From Dactylococcopsis salina PCC 8305 (GTDB lineage: Bacteria; Cyanobacteriota; Cyanobacteriia; Cyanobacteriales; Rubidibacteraceae), in the NCBI RefSeq assembly GCF_000317615.1, contig NC_019780.1, forward strand, positions 2,315,840 to 2,379,839: a stretch of DNA of 64,000 bases, read 5' to 3'. Every line of letters begins with the position of its first letter. Within the stretch, counting starts at the first letter, position 1. The translations under genes were made by a program, and so were the position numbers. Under the pieces are notes generated by a model. That model saw only the letters and a program-made list of their open reading frames with translations, did no database searches and was not told the DNA's origin. Positions 34,983-44,768 of this stretch are shown piece by piece.

Positions 34983-36791
34983 ATGCGAATGTCTCAGATG
35001 CTCTTGGTTACTCTACGGGAAACTCCCGCAGAAGCTGAAATTCCAAGCCATCAACTTCTTCTTCGAGCCGGTTATATTCGTCGCATTGGGAGTGGACTCT
35101 ACGGCTATCTTCCCCTGATGTGGCGTGTTCTCAACAAAATCTCTCAAATTGTTCGCGAAGAAATGAATGTAACGGGAGCGCAAGAGTGTTTACTCCCACA
35201 GCTACAGCCTTCGGAATTATGGGAGGAATCGGGACGTTGGGAGACTTACACCAAAGCGGAAGGGATTATGTTTTCTCTCATTGATCGTCAAGAGCGAAAA
35301 TTAGGATTGGGTCCCACTCACGAAGAGGTGATTACTGCGATCGCCAGAGACACGATTCGCTCTTATCGCCAACTCCCCCAAAATCTCTACCAAATTCAAA
35401 CCAAATTCCGTGATGAAATTCGTCCCCGTTTTGGCTTGATGCGGGGTCGGGAATTTATTATGAAGGATGCTTATTCTTTTAATGCTGATGCGGCGAGTTT
35501 AAAGGAAACTTACAACGCAATGGGAAACGCCTACGCTAAGATTTTACAACGCTGTGGTTTGAGTTTTACGGCGGTAGAAGCGGATTCAGGGGCGATCGGC
35601 GGTTCTGCGTCGCAAGAGTTTATGGTACTCGCAGAAGCGGGAGAGGATGAGGTACTTTACACAGAGGATGGAAACTATGCGGCAAATTTAGAAAAAGCGG
35701 TTTCCATTCCTCCTGATGCCGAGTTATCGCCTTTTTCCAGTTATGAGAAGCGGGAAACGCCCAATACAGCAACGATCGCGACGGTTTGCGAGTTTTTAGG
35801 CTGTTCTCCCACCAATGTGGTGAAAAATGTTCTCTATGAGGCGGTTTATGACAATGGGAAACAGGTGCTAGTTTTAGTCAGTATTCGCGGTGATCAAGAT
35901 GTCAATGAGGTGAAGTTGAATAATGAATTGGCAAGTTTAGCCAAAAATTATGGCAGCCTGGCTTTAATTGGCTTAAATGTTCCTGATGTGGAGGCGCAGA
36001 AAACTTGGGCGGCGAAACCTTTACCTTTGGGGTATATTGCTCCTGATTTAGGGGATGATTACATTCAGGGGGGAGAAAAAGTTGAATCTTCATTTTTGCG
36101 TTTAGTGGATCAAACGGCGGTTGATCTAGAGAATTTTGTCACTGGGGCGAATCAGGTCGGATATCACGTGGTTGGGGCAAACTGGGGAACAGAGTTTATG
36201 TTACCGAAAATGGTTGTTGATGTGCGATCGGCACAGGTGGGCGATCGAGCCGTCCATGATCCCCAGCAACGGCTACAAACAGCGCGCGGGATTGAAGTGG
36301 GACATATTTTCCAACTGGGAACTAAGTATTCGGAAGCGATGGGAGCAACTTATACCAGTGAACAAGGGGAGGAAAAGCCGTTTTATATGGGCTGCTATGG
36401 GATTGGTGTTTCTCGTTTGGCACAGTCGGCGGTGGAACAGTCTTATGATAAAAATGGCATTATTTGGCCCGTTGCGATCGCGCCCTATCAAGTAGTGATT
36501 ACTGTCCCCAATATCACTGATCCGAAACAAGTAGAAGTGGCAGAAACCCTTTATCAAGACTTACAAAAAGCTGGGATTGAAGTCTTATTGGACGATCGAG
36601 ACGATCGAGCAGGGGTTAAATTTAAAGATGCGGATTTGATTGGTATTCCCTACCGTGTGGTGACAGGGCGATCGTTGAAGGAAGGAAAAGTGGAACTGGT
36701 GAAACGTGCGGATCAATCCTCGGAAGACATCCCCACTACCGATGTCGTTACTACCCTGCGAAACTTGTTACAAAACGAACTTAATCGCTAA
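34983..36791 (+). CDS. proS: Prolyl-tRNA synthetase
   Basis: A 602-residue class II aminoacyl-tRNA synthetase of the bacterial type, which charges tRNA-Pro. Motif 1 begins in [20 protein letters not shown], and motif 2 includes [18 protein letters not shown]. The insertion editing domain lies at about residues 225-390. Motif 3 is [10 protein letters not shown], and the anticodon-binding domain follows ([10 protein letters not shown] ... [20 protein letters not shown]). Length is standard. The dndE-like gene starts two bases after the stop, so co-transcription is very likely. Confidence 0.96.
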   Translation: MRMSQMLLVTLRETPAEAEIPSHQLLLRAGYIRRIGSGLYGYLPLMWRVLNKISQIVREEMNVTGAQECLLPQLQPSELWEESGRWETYTKAEGIMFSLIDRQERKLGLGPTHEEVITAIARDTIRSYRQLPQNLYQIQTKFRDEIRPRFGLMRGREFIMKDAYSFNADAASLKETYNAMGNAYAKILQRCGLSFTAVEADSGAIGGSASQEFMVLAEAGEDEVLYTEDGNYAANLEKAVSIPPDAELSPFSSYEKRETPNTATIATVCEFLGCSPTNVVKNVLYEAVYDNGKQVLVLVSIRGDQDVNEVKLNNELASLAKNYGSLALIGLNVPDVEAQKTWAAKPLPLGYIAPDLGDDYIQGGEKVESSFLRLVDQTAVDLENFVTGANQVGYHVVGANWGTEFMLPKMVVDVRSAQVGDRAVHDPQQRLQTARGIEVGHIFQLGTKYSEAMGATYTSEQGEEKPFYMGCYGIGVSRLAQSAVEQSYDKNGIIWPVAIAPYQVVITVPNITDPKQVEVAETLYQDLQKAGIEVLLDDRDDRAGVKFKDADLIGIPYRVVTGRSLKEGKVELVKRADQSSEDIPTTDVVTTLRNLLQNELNR

Positions 36792-36793
36792 TT

Positions 36794-37174
36794 ATGCAGC
36801 CACCCGTAGAACGCATCCGTCTCTCGAAAACAGGACGAGACCAACTGATTAAACTGAAACGTTACACAAAAATTGAACAGTGGAACGTTCTCTGTCGTTG
36901 GGGGTTTTGTCGTTCTCTTGCTGAACCCACAAAGCCCTCACCCGTTCCCATTCCCAATGATAGTAACTTAGAAATTACTTGGCGAGTATTTGGGGGGGAA
37001 ATGTCTGATGTGTTTATTCTCGCCCTAAAACAACGCTGTTATCAAGATGGACTGGGAACTGATCCCGACACTCTCGCCCAACAGTTTCGCCTGCATTTGC
37101 ATCGAGGCATTAGTTATCTTGCGGGTGATCCTAATTTAAAGCGCATCGAACAGTTATTTTCCACCTTACTTTAG
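36794..37174 (+). CDS. dndE: Orphan DndE-like DNA sulfur modification protein
   Basis: A 126-residue protein matching DndE in layout: RIRLSKTGRDQLIKLKRYTK at the N-terminus, an internal WNVLCRWGFCRSL, a central GGEMSDVFILALKQRC, and HLHRGISYLAGDPNLKRIEQ at the C-terminus. DndE belongs to the phosphorothioation machinery (DndABCDE), where it binds nicked DNA. None of dndA, dndB, dndC or dndD is in this window. It is tightly linked to proS. It could be a remnant, act with genes elsewhere, or have another role. Confidence 0.75.
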   Translation: MQPPVERIRLSKTGRDQLIKLKRYTKIEQWNVLCRWGFCRSLAEPTKPSPVPIPNDSNLEITWRVFGGEMSDVFILALKQRCYQDGLGTDPDTLAQQFRLHLHRGISYLAGDPNLKRIEQLFSTLL

Positions 37175-37704
37175 AGTTATTTCCTAATACAACTATTACT
37201 TGACATTAGCTGACATAGTTTAACTTTTTGGAAAAGTTCGCTCGCTTGTTGACATTAATGGTTTAGGTCTTTTAGAATTAAGGAATAAATTGGATTGACT
37301 TGTGTGTCAGTGTGCTAACTAGAAGCTCGATTCTGACCGCTAAAGGAAAAACCAATTTGATGAGCTTTAGGGAATTGTCCTTAAGGCGTTGTGGGACACC
37401 ACCGTGCTTTCCAGAGTACGCTATGACTGCTTTACTTTTACAGTTAATGTCGAGTATTGTCCAGTCTTGAAGTGTCAGAGTGTCTCCTTTCCAGTTCCCC
37501 CAGAATTGGGGGTTAGGGGGCGCAGATTCTCTGTTGGGTTTCGCTTCTGGGCCCCCAACCTACTTTCTTTCTTTCCAGTTCCCCCAGAGTTGGGGGTTAG
37601 GGGGCGCAGATTCTCTGTTGGGTTTCGCTTCTGGGCCCCCAACCTACTTTCTTTCCAGTTCCCCCAGAATTGGGGGTTAGGGGGCTAAAGCAAGGCAAAA
37701 GTAT
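37175..37704. repeat. Intergenic region ending in three C5/G5 composite repeats
   Basis: The first 300 bp (37175-37480) show no convincing gene or RNA that I recognise; a TTGACT at 37296 could be a promoter element. From 37491 a unit of CAGTTCCCCCAGAATTGGGG, TTAGGGGGCGCAGATTCTC and GTTGGGTTTCGCTTCTGGGC occurs at about 37491, 37575 and 37656 (the last partial), with a period near 80 bp. Open frames across it are repeat-driven. Confidence 0.8.
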
Positions 37705-39228
37705 TTATTCCAAAGAACAAAATTTGCGATCGCGATCTTGGTCTGGGAACTGCCAAGAATAAGCAAAATGACTCACTCCAGCAATATTGGGAACTTGACG
37801 GCGAATTGCTTCCATTTGCACTTCTAAAGGAGGACGATCCTTATAGGGTTGACCCCAAGCCCCTGCTAAAGCTGGCACTACTTCTAGATCAGGAGAAGCA
37901 ACACTCATGGTTCGTCGTACCAAATCAACAATACAACTTGCCCGACCACACACCGCATAAGACATGGGATGCCATTGTTCTACCTTGTTAAATCTTGTCC
38001 AAGGTTGCAAACGAGAATCAAATCCCTCCTCTCCTACCACTCGATTCGCATCAGGAAAAAATACCGCTCCTGTAGGAATCCCTGCTTGTTCTACCTGTTG
38101 AGCCGCTAGAGAAAGAAAATCCAACACGCCTTGAGCAGCGTGAGCAACGCTCAAATACCATAACTGTTGTTGTAAGAGATTCTGACGCGCTTCTAAACTC
38201 ATTTCTGCTTCCATTCCATCTAAATTCCGTCCTTGCCAAAGGGGAAGAATCTCTTTCGGTTCAAGCTCATCAACTCTGGCGACATCGTTGCGGGTAATGT
38301 AACCTTTATTGACAAAACGCTGGATCAGGAAGCGTCCTTTTTCATTTAAAGCGCGGTTAAATAGGGTATTGAGGGCAGCATCCCCATAAATCCAAAGGTT
38401 TTTAACGCCACTGACAACTGATTTACTCCCTGTGCTACGAGGATAGCGAATATAATCAAATAGTACGCCGTCAGGTTTGCGCTTTAAAACTGCTGAGAGC
38501 ATTTGTAAGTAGTCTCGTCTGGCTTGTTCATTGTAAGGATCAACAAAGGCTTTTGAGACTTCCCCACTAGCAGATAAATTGGTCTCACCGTAGCCATTAC
38601 GAGCTAAAACTTGCGTTCGATCGCCACGTTGTGCATAAGCATAGCCAAAGTTGAGGCTAAAGAGCCAAGCATAGACTTTTAATCCCCGTTCATGTCCTTT
38701 TTCGATCACTTCTGCTAATAGGTCTCGATTTCTCACTGAGGGCGATCGAAGCACAGAATCCCAGGGGGTGTTATTTTCGTTAGCAGGGAGCAACACCTGA
38801 GCATTGTAAAAAACTTCTAAATAGACTTCGTTATACCCTAAATCAACAATGTGATCTAAAATTTCTTCGACACCGCCTGGAAAAGTATCGCAGGGGTAAA
38901 CTCTTAACCAGATGGCTTGAGTTTGGGGCCAAGTTTGTTGGCGACAGTTCGCCAGTTGTTCGCCGTGACGTTGAATGAGATTATTGTACTCAGTTTGAGC
39001 TTGAATATTGCCATTAATCGCACGTTGTCGCAGTTGATCTTTGAGCGCGATCGTCCTTTCCTGAAACTGGCAGTAGTTGTTAGTTTCCGCTGCCGTAACG
39101 GGGAAAAAATGAGCTTGAACCGTTATGATGAGGCAAAAGCTCAAAACAGCTAACAGCATCGATCGAGACAAACGAGAAAGAGAGTTAAAGGAATGAGACA
39201 GATTGAACATTCCATGAGTCCTTGACAA
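37705..39228 (-). CDS. Secreted GH10-like glycoside hydrolase
   Basis: A 507-residue protein with a long N-terminal signal region (SMLLAVLSFCLIITVQAHFF). The body is a family 10-like glycosyl hydrolase barrel, with GYNEVYLEVFYNAQVLLPA, HERGLKVYAWLFSLNFGYAY and PDGVLFDYIRYPRS as conserved strands. A linker helix follows, then EQWHPMSYAVCG and HFAYSWQFPD. Related bacterial proteins act on wall or exopolysaccharides, but the substrate is unknown. The first ATG could be 39228 or the internal MFNLSH (39210). Confidence 0.82.
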   Translation of the reverse strand: MSRTHGMFNLSHSFNSLSRLSRSMLLAVLSFCLIITVQAHFFPVTAAETNNYCQFQERTIALKDQLRQRAINGNIQAQTEYNNLIQRHGEQLANCRQQTWPQTQAIWLRVYPCDTFPGGVEEILDHIVDLGYNEVYLEVFYNAQVLLPANENNTPWDSVLRSPSVRNRDLLAEVIEKGHERGLKVYAWLFSLNFGYAYAQRGDRTQVLARNGYGETNLSASGEVSKAFVDPYNEQARRDYLQMLSAVLKRKPDGVLFDYIRYPRSTGSKSVVSGVKNLWIYGDAALNTLFNRALNEKGRFLIQRFVNKGYITRNDVARVDELEPKEILPLWQGRNLDGMEAEMSLEARQNLLQQQLWYLSVAHAAQGVLDFLSLAAQQVEQAGIPTGAVFFPDANRVVGEEGFDSRLQPWTRFNKVEQWHPMSYAVCGRASCIVDLVRRTMSVASPDLEVVPALAGAWGQPYKDRPPLEVQMEAIRRQVPNIAGVSHFAYSWQFPDQDRDRKFCSLE

Positions 39229-39322
39229 GAATTAAAGCCCAACCCCCATTGTAGTTTTTTCTCAGTTCCTAGTAGCAAATAACAAGGAATCACTGGGGGT
39301 TGATTGGACTAAGTACAGTATT

Positions 39323-39742
39323 TTAAGTTTCTTCTCGTCGCAAAGCCCGTTCTACCTGAGCAAACTCTTGAGACACTCTGTCCTTGACTTTATCAGGAAT
39401 CGGACGAGTCGCATAAGCAGAAGTATAATAATTCGCTAAAGCATTAAGAGCAGTTTGCATCGTTGTAAAAGAGCGTAATCCTGCTACTTGTTCATCTCGG
39501 CGATAACGAGCCGCATATTCGTTTAATTGTTTACGGGCTTTTTCTCGCACTTCTTCTCTTTGCGGATCATCCACAGACAGTTCTAGGGTAGTGCGTAAGG
39601 TATCGAGTACAGTGAGAGTATCTTGACGATAGTCGCCAGTTAAGCCTTTATTGTCTCCGCTACATCCAGCTAACCCAACGGTACTAACCACCACGACTAA
39701 TGTTAAAGCAAGCAATCGTTTAAGCATTGATTTTATAAACAT
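39323..39742 (-). CDS. psb27: Photosystem II assembly lipoprotein Psb27
   Basis: A 139-residue protein with a lipoprotein signal (VVVSTVGLAGC, cysteine near residue 27) and the four-helix core of Psb27: GDYRQDTLTVLDTLRTTLEL, AARYRRDEQVAGLRSFTTMQ and YATRPIPDKVKDRVSQEFAQ. Psb27 binds CP43 on the lumenal side during assembly and repair of photosystem II, before the manganese cluster forms. Length and sequence are normal. Confidence 0.95.
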   Translation of the reverse strand: MFIKSMLKRLLALTLVVVVSTVGLAGCSGDNKGLTGDYRQDTLTVLDTLRTTLELSVDDPQREEVREKARKQLNEYAARYRRDEQVAGLRSFTTMQTALNALANYYTSAYATRPIPDKVKDRVSQEFAQVERALRREET

Positions 39743-39783
39743 CGTTTAGTTTTCAAAATTCTGTAGCAAGATTCTACCATGTA

Positions 39784-39927
39784 ACAGTCGGTTGGGTGGA
39801 GAATAGCGCAACCCAAAATCATTCAGTCAAAGTAGGTTGGGTAGAGACGTTCCATGGAACGTCTCCACGCGCAACCCAACACTCTCAAAGTAGGTTGGGT
39901 GGAGAGTAGCGCAACCCAACACCAATC
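39784..39927. repeat. Three dispersed GTTGGGT palindromes
   Basis: Three copies of GGTTGGGTGGAGA...GCGCAACCCAA-type repeats lie between psb27 and the E2 gene. The middle one contains AGACGTTCCATGGAACGTCT (near 39845-39864), a perfect palindrome also found at about 27.8, 46.6, 52.4 and 58.4 kb. Confidence 0.8.
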
Positions 39928-39933
39928 GAATCA

Positions 39934-41223
39934 TTACAGAGTTAAACTTTGAGGATCAGTTTCGATCAACTGTGCTAAATCTTGTAAGAAAGCCGCCGCA
40001 TGAGCGCCATAAATAATGCGGTGGTCGCAAGTGATATTAACACTCATCTGACGACGCACACCAAACATTCCATCATCGGTCGCTACAACTTGGGGACGGG
40101 ACGCACCAATTGCTAGAATGCCACCCTGTCCAGGGGGTAAAATGGCATCAAATCGATCGACCCCAAACATTCCAAGATTCGATAGAGTAAACGTGCCGGT
40201 GCTGTATTCTTCTGGCTGTAATTGCTTACTGCGCGATCGTTTCACTAAATCTTTCCAATTGCGAGAAAGGGTATAAATATCCTGTTCTGCTGCATTGCGT
40301 AAAACAGGAGTAATCAAACCGCCATCTTCCATCGCCACCGCAACAGCGATATTAATTCCAGAGTGATATTGTATCCCTTGCTCACTGTAACTGGCATTAA
40401 CAAGGGGATGTTTTTGTAAAGTAGCCGCCACAGCTTTCGCCAGTAACGCCGTCATTGTCACCCCTTTCGATTTAATTTGTTTATAGAGTTTATCTAACGC
40501 ATCAGTGGTGATGGTATAACCGACATGGAAAGTGGGAACTTGTACCGTTGCGGTCATATTCCGTACCACAGAACTTTGGAGAGTCGTAAAGGGGACAACT
40601 TCTCCCTTCGCGTAGCTTGGTGCAGCTTGTGGTGTCGGTTGGGGGGCTGGTTGCGGTGTCGGTTGCGGTTGAGGAGTCGCCGTCGGTTGACCAGTCGCCG
40701 CTTCCACATCAGAAGCAACAATGCGACCATGGGGACCGCTTCCTTGTAAGGTTGCGAGATCGATATTATGCTCTTTTGCTAATTTACGAGCGCGAGGAGA
40801 AGCCACAACGCGACCATTCTCTTGTTTCGGAGTGGAAGTTGGCGTAGAAGCTACTTGAGGAGTCGGTGTTGCGGGTTCTGGAGTTGAGGAGGGAGCAACA
40901 GGTGTTTCCGTTTTCGTTTCTGTTTTCGCAGTGGTTGCGGTGGTTTGATTGCTTCCTTGTTGTTTAGCAGTTTCAATTTCTGCTTCGGTTTCTGCGAGTA
41001 AACCAATGGTAGAACCCACTGGCGCTTGTTCTCCTTCTGGAACAAGAATTGTCGCTAAATAACCATCATGGAACGACTCCACATCCATATCTGCTTTGTC
41101 TGATTCCACTACAAGGACGGTTTCTCCTTTCTCTACTTTTTCCCCTTGAGATTTTGCCCAAGAGACAATTTTTCCTTCGGTCATGGTTGAACTGAGAGCA
41201 GGCATGAAGATGTCACGGATCAT
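39934..41223 (-). CDS. pdhC: Pyruvate dehydrogenase E2 (dihydrolipoamide acetyltransferase)
   Basis: A 429-residue protein with one N-terminal lipoyl domain (lipoylated lysine in [13 protein letters not shown]). A Pro/Thr/Gln-rich linker follows, then the E1/E3-binding domain ([20 protein letters not shown], residues about 138-175) and another proline-rich linker. The C-terminal acetyltransferase domain has the catalytic histidine in [15 protein letters not shown]. The arrangement matches the plastid type E2 of cyanobacteria. It makes acetyl-CoA for fatty acid synthesis. Confidence 0.93.
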   Translation of the reverse strand: MIRDIFMPALSSTMTEGKIVSWAKSQGEKVEKGETVLVVESDKADMDVESFHDGYLATILVPEGEQAPVGSTIGLLAETEAEIETAKQQGSNQTTATTAKTETKTETPVAPSSTPEPATPTPQVASTPTSTPKQENGRVVASPRARKLAKEHNIDLATLQGSGPHGRIVASDVEAATGQPTATPQPQPTPQPAPQPTPQAAPSYAKGEVVPFTTLQSSVVRNMTATVQVPTFHVGYTITTDALDKLYKQIKSKGVTMTALLAKAVAATLQKHPLVNASYSEQGIQYHSGINIAVAVAMEDGGLITPVLRNAAEQDIYTLSRNWKDLVKRSRSKQLQPEEYSTGTFTLSNLGMFGVDRFDAILPPGQGGILAIGASRPQVVATDDGMFGVRRQMSVNITCDHRIIYGAHAAAFLQDLAQLIETDPQSLTL

Positions 41224-41367
41224 AAGGTCGTTCCCTTAACAATGGAAAATGGACAATTATCAACTATAGCAATGATCAGGCGCTGATGGTATATCTTCTC
41301 AAACGTTTCTCAATAATCGTTTAAGATGATCGTACGATGATTCCCGTAGCGTTATTGCCAATTTTAA

Positions 41368-42393
41368 ATGAGGAAGCCCGATCGAAGCCATTTTTGGTCT
41401 TTTTTCAGTAATTATTATTTAATCCGTTATTTGCTTTTATTCACTTTTGGCTGGGCAACCATTCAGATTCTTGCTTATTTTCAAACCATTATTTTAATTT
41501 TTGTTTTTGCTAGTATTCTCGCTTTTTTGCTTAATTATCCTGTGCAATGGTTCAAACAATATCTTCCACATTCTACGGCGGTTGTTATTGTTTTTTTATC
41601 CAGTTTAATTCTGTTTATTTTCCTTTTTCTGACGTTGGGATTGATCGTAATCTCTGAGTTTCAGACTTTTCTCTCCAAAGCTCCTAATTTAATTCAATCT
41701 TTGCTAACTATTTTCGAGGAAACTGAATCTTGGCTAGAGCAGTTTAATCTCTCGATCGACCTCCAATTTTTACAACAAGAGTTTCAAAGCAAACTGGGAA
41801 GTACGATTAATTTTAGTACCATCTTTTTAAGAAATACCTTAACCCGTTTTGTGGAACTAATTATTATCCTCGTCATTGCTTTTTTTATGCTTTTAGACGG
41901 TCAAACGATTTGGCGAAATTGTGTTAAAGTATTTCCGCAATCTTACCGAGTTAAAATCACTACCTCTTTACGAGATAATTTTTTAGGATTTTTTCGAGGG
42001 CGATTACTGCTCTCACTTTTCTTTGGTGTTTCTGCATTTTTGGTTTACTTAATCTTACAAACTCCTTATCCTTGGCTGTTAGCAGTAATTGTTGGCGTTT
42101 TTGATCTCATTCCTGGTATTGGCGCAACAATTGGGATCAGTGTTGCTGCGTTGATTGTTCTTCCTCAAGGAATTGGGTTAAGTTTAAAAGTGATTATTTT
42201 TTGTGTTCTTCTCCAACAAATTGAAGAAAACATTTTAATGCCTCGCATTATGCAAAGTTCAGTTAATCTTAACCCTGTACTTATCTTTTTTGCGTTATTA
42301 ATTGGGGTGAGAATTGCAGGTTTTTTAGGACTTTTTCTTGCTATTCCTACCACGGCGGTGATTGTTAGTTGTCTCCAAAATAACAAAAAGTAG
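41368..42393 (+). CDS. AI-2E family transporter (PerM-like permease)
   Basis: A 341-residue membrane protein of the UPF0118/AI-2E family with about seven to eight hydrophobic segments. Family-specific blocks are FLNYPVQWFKQYLPH, VGVFDLIPGIGATIGISVAA and LQQIEENILMPRIMQSSVNL. Members export small molecules, or Na+ in exchange for H+ in some halophiles; the name does not prove AI-2 transport. The gene is divergent from the E2 gene with 144 bp between. Confidence 0.85.
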   Translation: MRKPDRSHFWSFFSNYYLIRYLLLFTFGWATIQILAYFQTIILIFVFASILAFLLNYPVQWFKQYLPHSTAVVIVFLSSLILFIFLFLTLGLIVISEFQTFLSKAPNLIQSLLTIFEETESWLEQFNLSIDLQFLQQEFQSKLGSTINFSTIFLRNTLTRFVELIIILVIAFFMLLDGQTIWRNCVKVFPQSYRVKITTSLRDNFLGFFRGRLLLSLFFGVSAFLVYLILQTPYPWLLAVIVGVFDLIPGIGATIGISVAALIVLPQGIGLSLKVIIFCVLLQQIEENILMPRIMQSSVNLNPVLIFFALLIGVRIAGFLGLFLAIPTTAVIVSCLQNNKK

Positions 42394-42543
42394 ATTGGGT
42401 GGAGGGAAGTTGTAGGTTGGGTGGAGGGAAGCGAAACCCAACACCGATCAGTTGTAGGTTGGGTGGAGGGAAGCGAAACCCAACACCAATTGCTCATTAG
42501 TCGTTGTCTCCAATTGGAAGGTGATAATATGTATTAGGGAGCA
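42394..42543. repeat. Tandem GTTGGGT palindromes after the AI-2E gene
   Basis: Three partial to complete copies of GGTTGGGTGGAGGGAAGCGAAACCCAACACC-type repeat (the first truncated) follow the transporter stop, with a period near 48 bp. They resemble the array at 971-1162. Small frames across them are artefacts. Confidence 0.8.
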
Positions 42544-43050
42544 TTAGATACGCTTTTTGATGTAAGCAATTATCTCTTCTTTGCTAATAATTTGATTCGG
42601 AGGAACACAATAAGAGGGATAAAGATAATAAGTTTTCCCTGTCAAAATCGTTTTACGTTTGTCGATAACAACACCATAACGATCTGGAAAAATAATCCAT
42701 TTTGTACTTGGGCGTTTCGGAACGATCGCACCCCATGCTAAACTGGTCTGGATGCAATACCAAATAATTAGTGCTGGCGGGTTCACCCATTGTTTACTTT
42801 CTACCTCTCCACACATCCAACCTTTATAATTACTTGGCATTTGTGCAATGGGATTTTCAATTTCTCCTGAAACTGTTTTAACAGAAATCCAGAAGAGTTT
42901 ATTACCAATTTTATTGTAAATTGGAATATCTTCGTCGGTTTGAAAAGGAGTAATTATCGGCTCTCCCGCATTGATATTTCTCTTTTGTAATCCTTCTCGA
43001 ATCCCTCTAACCACTCGATCGCCTTCGGTTTGAAATTGCTCCCAATTCAT
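42544..43050 (-). CDS. Unknown protein, possibly nuclease-fold
   Basis: A 168-residue protein I cannot assign. The order of a helix (GDRVVRGIREGLQKRN), DEDIPIYNKIGNKLFWISVKT around residues 37-57, and further beta strands resembles a PD-(D/E)xK-type core in which D and the K of SVKT would be active residues. This is only a pattern impression. The C-terminus (SKEEIIAYIKKRI) is basic. It follows a small upstream gene by 18 bp, and the two probably form a transcription unit. Confidence 0.5.
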   Translation of the reverse strand: MNWEQFQTEGDRVVRGIREGLQKRNINAGEPIITPFQTDEDIPIYNKIGNKLFWISVKTVSGEIENPIAQMPSNYKGWMCGEVESKQWVNPPALIIWYCIQTSLAWGAIVPKRPSTKWIIFPDRYGVVIDKRKTILTGKTYYLYPSYCVPPNQIISKEEIIAYIKKRI

Positions 43051-43068
43051 TAATAATCTACTTGCCTA

Positions 43069-43317
43069 TTAAAAATCAATTGCTGCTTTTGGTTGATCAG
43101 TAATTGACCAAAAGTTAGTCTGTTCGCTGATCAAATCTAGTAAAATTGAATTGCAAGTCGCTGCCATTTCAGGATATTCATTAGCTAATGCTTCTAGAGG
43201 AGTGATAATTGAAGAATCGCTAAGATCAATTTTTGATTCAGCCATCGCGATCGTTTCCGCTTTAGCTTGCTCTAAGACTAAATTTAAATCAATTGTTTTA
43301 AAGGTCATTGTGATCAA
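43069..43317 (-). CDS. Small acidic protein upstream of the unknown gene
   Basis: An 82-residue protein with an amphipathic N-terminal helix (LNLVLEQAKAETIAMAESKI) and an acidic middle. Starts at 43317 or at the second ATG (MTFKTIDL, 43308). Its size, acidity and position just upstream of a basic 168-residue protein resemble the layout of toxin-antitoxin or immunity pairs, but no family is recognised. Confidence 0.45.
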   Translation of the reverse strand: MITMTFKTIDLNLVLEQAKAETIAMAESKIDLSDSSIITPLEALANEYPEMAATCNSILLDLISEQTNFWSITDQPKAAIDF

Positions 43318-43773
43318 GGAATGAGCTTAATTATGAGTCTTGAATTTCATGTTACCCAACTTTTCATCAATTCATACCATGCGTGAAGAATTGGTGCTAC
43401 AGTATCGACCACTTAAGCCCCCCAAAATTGGGGGGTTGGGGGGCTTTAATGTAACTTGACTTTTCCAAAATGGTATCACTACAGCAAAATGATCAAAAGT
43501 TGCGATCAAGTTTAATTCCCCCAAACTTTGGGGTGAGGGGTTGGGTTGCGCTGATTTTTGTTGGGTTTCGTTACCTCCACCCAACCTACTTTAATAATAG
43601 GTTTCTACTTTCTGATTTTTGTTGGGTTTCGTTACCTCCACCCAACCTACTTTAATAATAGGTTTCTACTTTCTGATTTTTGTTGGGTTTCGTTACCTCC
43701 ACCCAACCTACTTTAATAATAGGTTTCTACTTTCTGATTTTTGTTGGGTTTCGTTACCTCCACCCAACCTACT
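43318..43773. repeat. C6/G6 element and four 61-bp tandem repeats
   Basis: A CTTAAGCCCCCCAAAATTGG...GGGCTTTAATGTAACTTGAC element (about 43410-43475) recurs near 44.70 and 46.50 kb. From 43551 a 61-bp unit starting CTGATTTTTGTTGGGTTTCG is repeated four times (43551, 43612, 43673, 43734). It is a direct array of the GTTGGGT/ACCCAAC palindrome. The last unit runs into the stop of the acyltransferase gene. Confidence 0.9.
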
Positions 43774-44607
43774 TTAATAATCAGCTTCTTTAATCAGTTG
43801 ATTTAAATGAGTTTGCATTTCCTGAACTACTGTGTCATAACAGTATTGAACATAATCTGAATCTTGCGTGGCTTCTCGTCCGTAACGCTCAAATTGAATC
43901 GGCGGACAGACTCGCACTCGCACTTTAGCAGGAAGAGGAAAATTCATCAATGGACCGAAAGAAATTCCCCAAGGTAATCCTAAATAAATGGGAAATACTT
44001 CTGGATCAAGGTTAAATAACCAAGGTAACTTAAAGGTTTCTAAAAACCATTTCATCGGTTCGTAAATATCTGCTAAAACAAATAATGTATCATGCGCTCC
44101 CCAAGAGATAACGGGAACGATCGAAACGTTTTCTCGTAATGCTAATTTAATAAACCCTTTGCGACCACAAAATTTAATTTGATCGCGTTCCCAGTAAGGA
44201 CGAAAAACATCAGGCCCTCCTCCTGGATAGACTAACACACAAGCACCTCTTTCTAGTGCGGAAATTGCCAAGCGCGGGTTGGCTCGTATTGCTCCCAATT
44301 GACTGGCAATTTTAGCTAAAGGGGAATAAACTTCCCACACATGAGGGTGCATTAAGCCATAAACAAGCCTTTCTGTGCCAAAATGACGAAACCAGTCATA
44401 GAGACTAATCATCATGTCTGGACAGGCTAAACCGCCGTTGTGTGAACCGACAATTAAGGCGGCTCCAGTTTCAGGGATATTTTCCCAACCATCGGTTTCG
44501 GCTTGGAAGTAATGCTTGTAAAACCATTGACATTGAGTGAGCCAAGTTTGAATTGTTTTTTGATCTCGATCGTCTAACGACCAGCCAGAGAGAGGGGGAT
44601 GTGTCAC
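43774..44607 (-). CDS. Lysophospholipid/diacylglycerol acyltransferase-like protein
   Basis: A 277-residue LPLAT-superfamily protein. The block VGSHNGGLACPDM corresponds to the catalytic His region but with a longer gap to Asp than the classic HX4D, as seen in DGAT2/phytyl-ester-synthase-like relatives. LVYPGGGPDVFRPY and CGRKGFIKLALRENVSIVPV are also typical of that branch. A Synechocystis homologue of this type (Slr2103) makes neutral lipids such as acylplastoquinol, phytyl esters or triacylglycerol. Whether this is the orthologue is not certain. Confidence 0.75.
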   Translation of the reverse strand: MTHPPLSGWSLDDRDQKTIQTWLTQCQWFYKHYFQAETDGWENIPETGAALIVGSHNGGLACPDMMISLYDWFRHFGTERLVYGLMHPHVWEVYSPLAKIASQLGAIRANPRLAISALERGACVLVYPGGGPDVFRPYWERDQIKFCGRKGFIKLALRENVSIVPVISWGAHDTLFVLADIYEPMKWFLETFKLPWLFNLDPEVFPIYLGLPWGISFGPLMNFPLPAKVRVRVCPPIQFERYGREATQDSDYVQYCYDTVVQEMQTHLNQLIKEADY

Positions 44608-44639
44608 GCTATTACTTTAGTTAATGGGTTTGTTTCAGG

Positions 44640-44768
44640 TAATTGCTTATCATTTGTGTTGGGTTACGTTTCCCTCCACCCAACCTACGGCTACTTAAGC
44701 CCCCCAAAATTGGGGGGTTTGGGGGGCTTTAATGTAACTTGACTTTTCCAAAATGGTATAAAATAAAC
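44640..44768. repeat. Dispersed repeats behind the methyltransferase fragment
   Basis: A GTTGGGTTACGTTTCCCTCC...CAACCTAC palindrome is followed by a CTTAAGCCCCCCAAAATTGG...TGACTTTTCCAAAATGGTAT element (44695-44758). The latter ends ten bases before the stop of the truncated methyltransferase gene. Confidence 0.8.

Noticed and set aside
37175-37480. Possible 6S, SRP or tmRNA gene
   Set aside because: I found no conserved motif of these RNAs; only unconvincing short pairings.
37389-37688. 99-residue frame
   Set aside because: Dominated by translated composite repeat (PVPPELGVRGRRFSVGFRFW), not a protein family.
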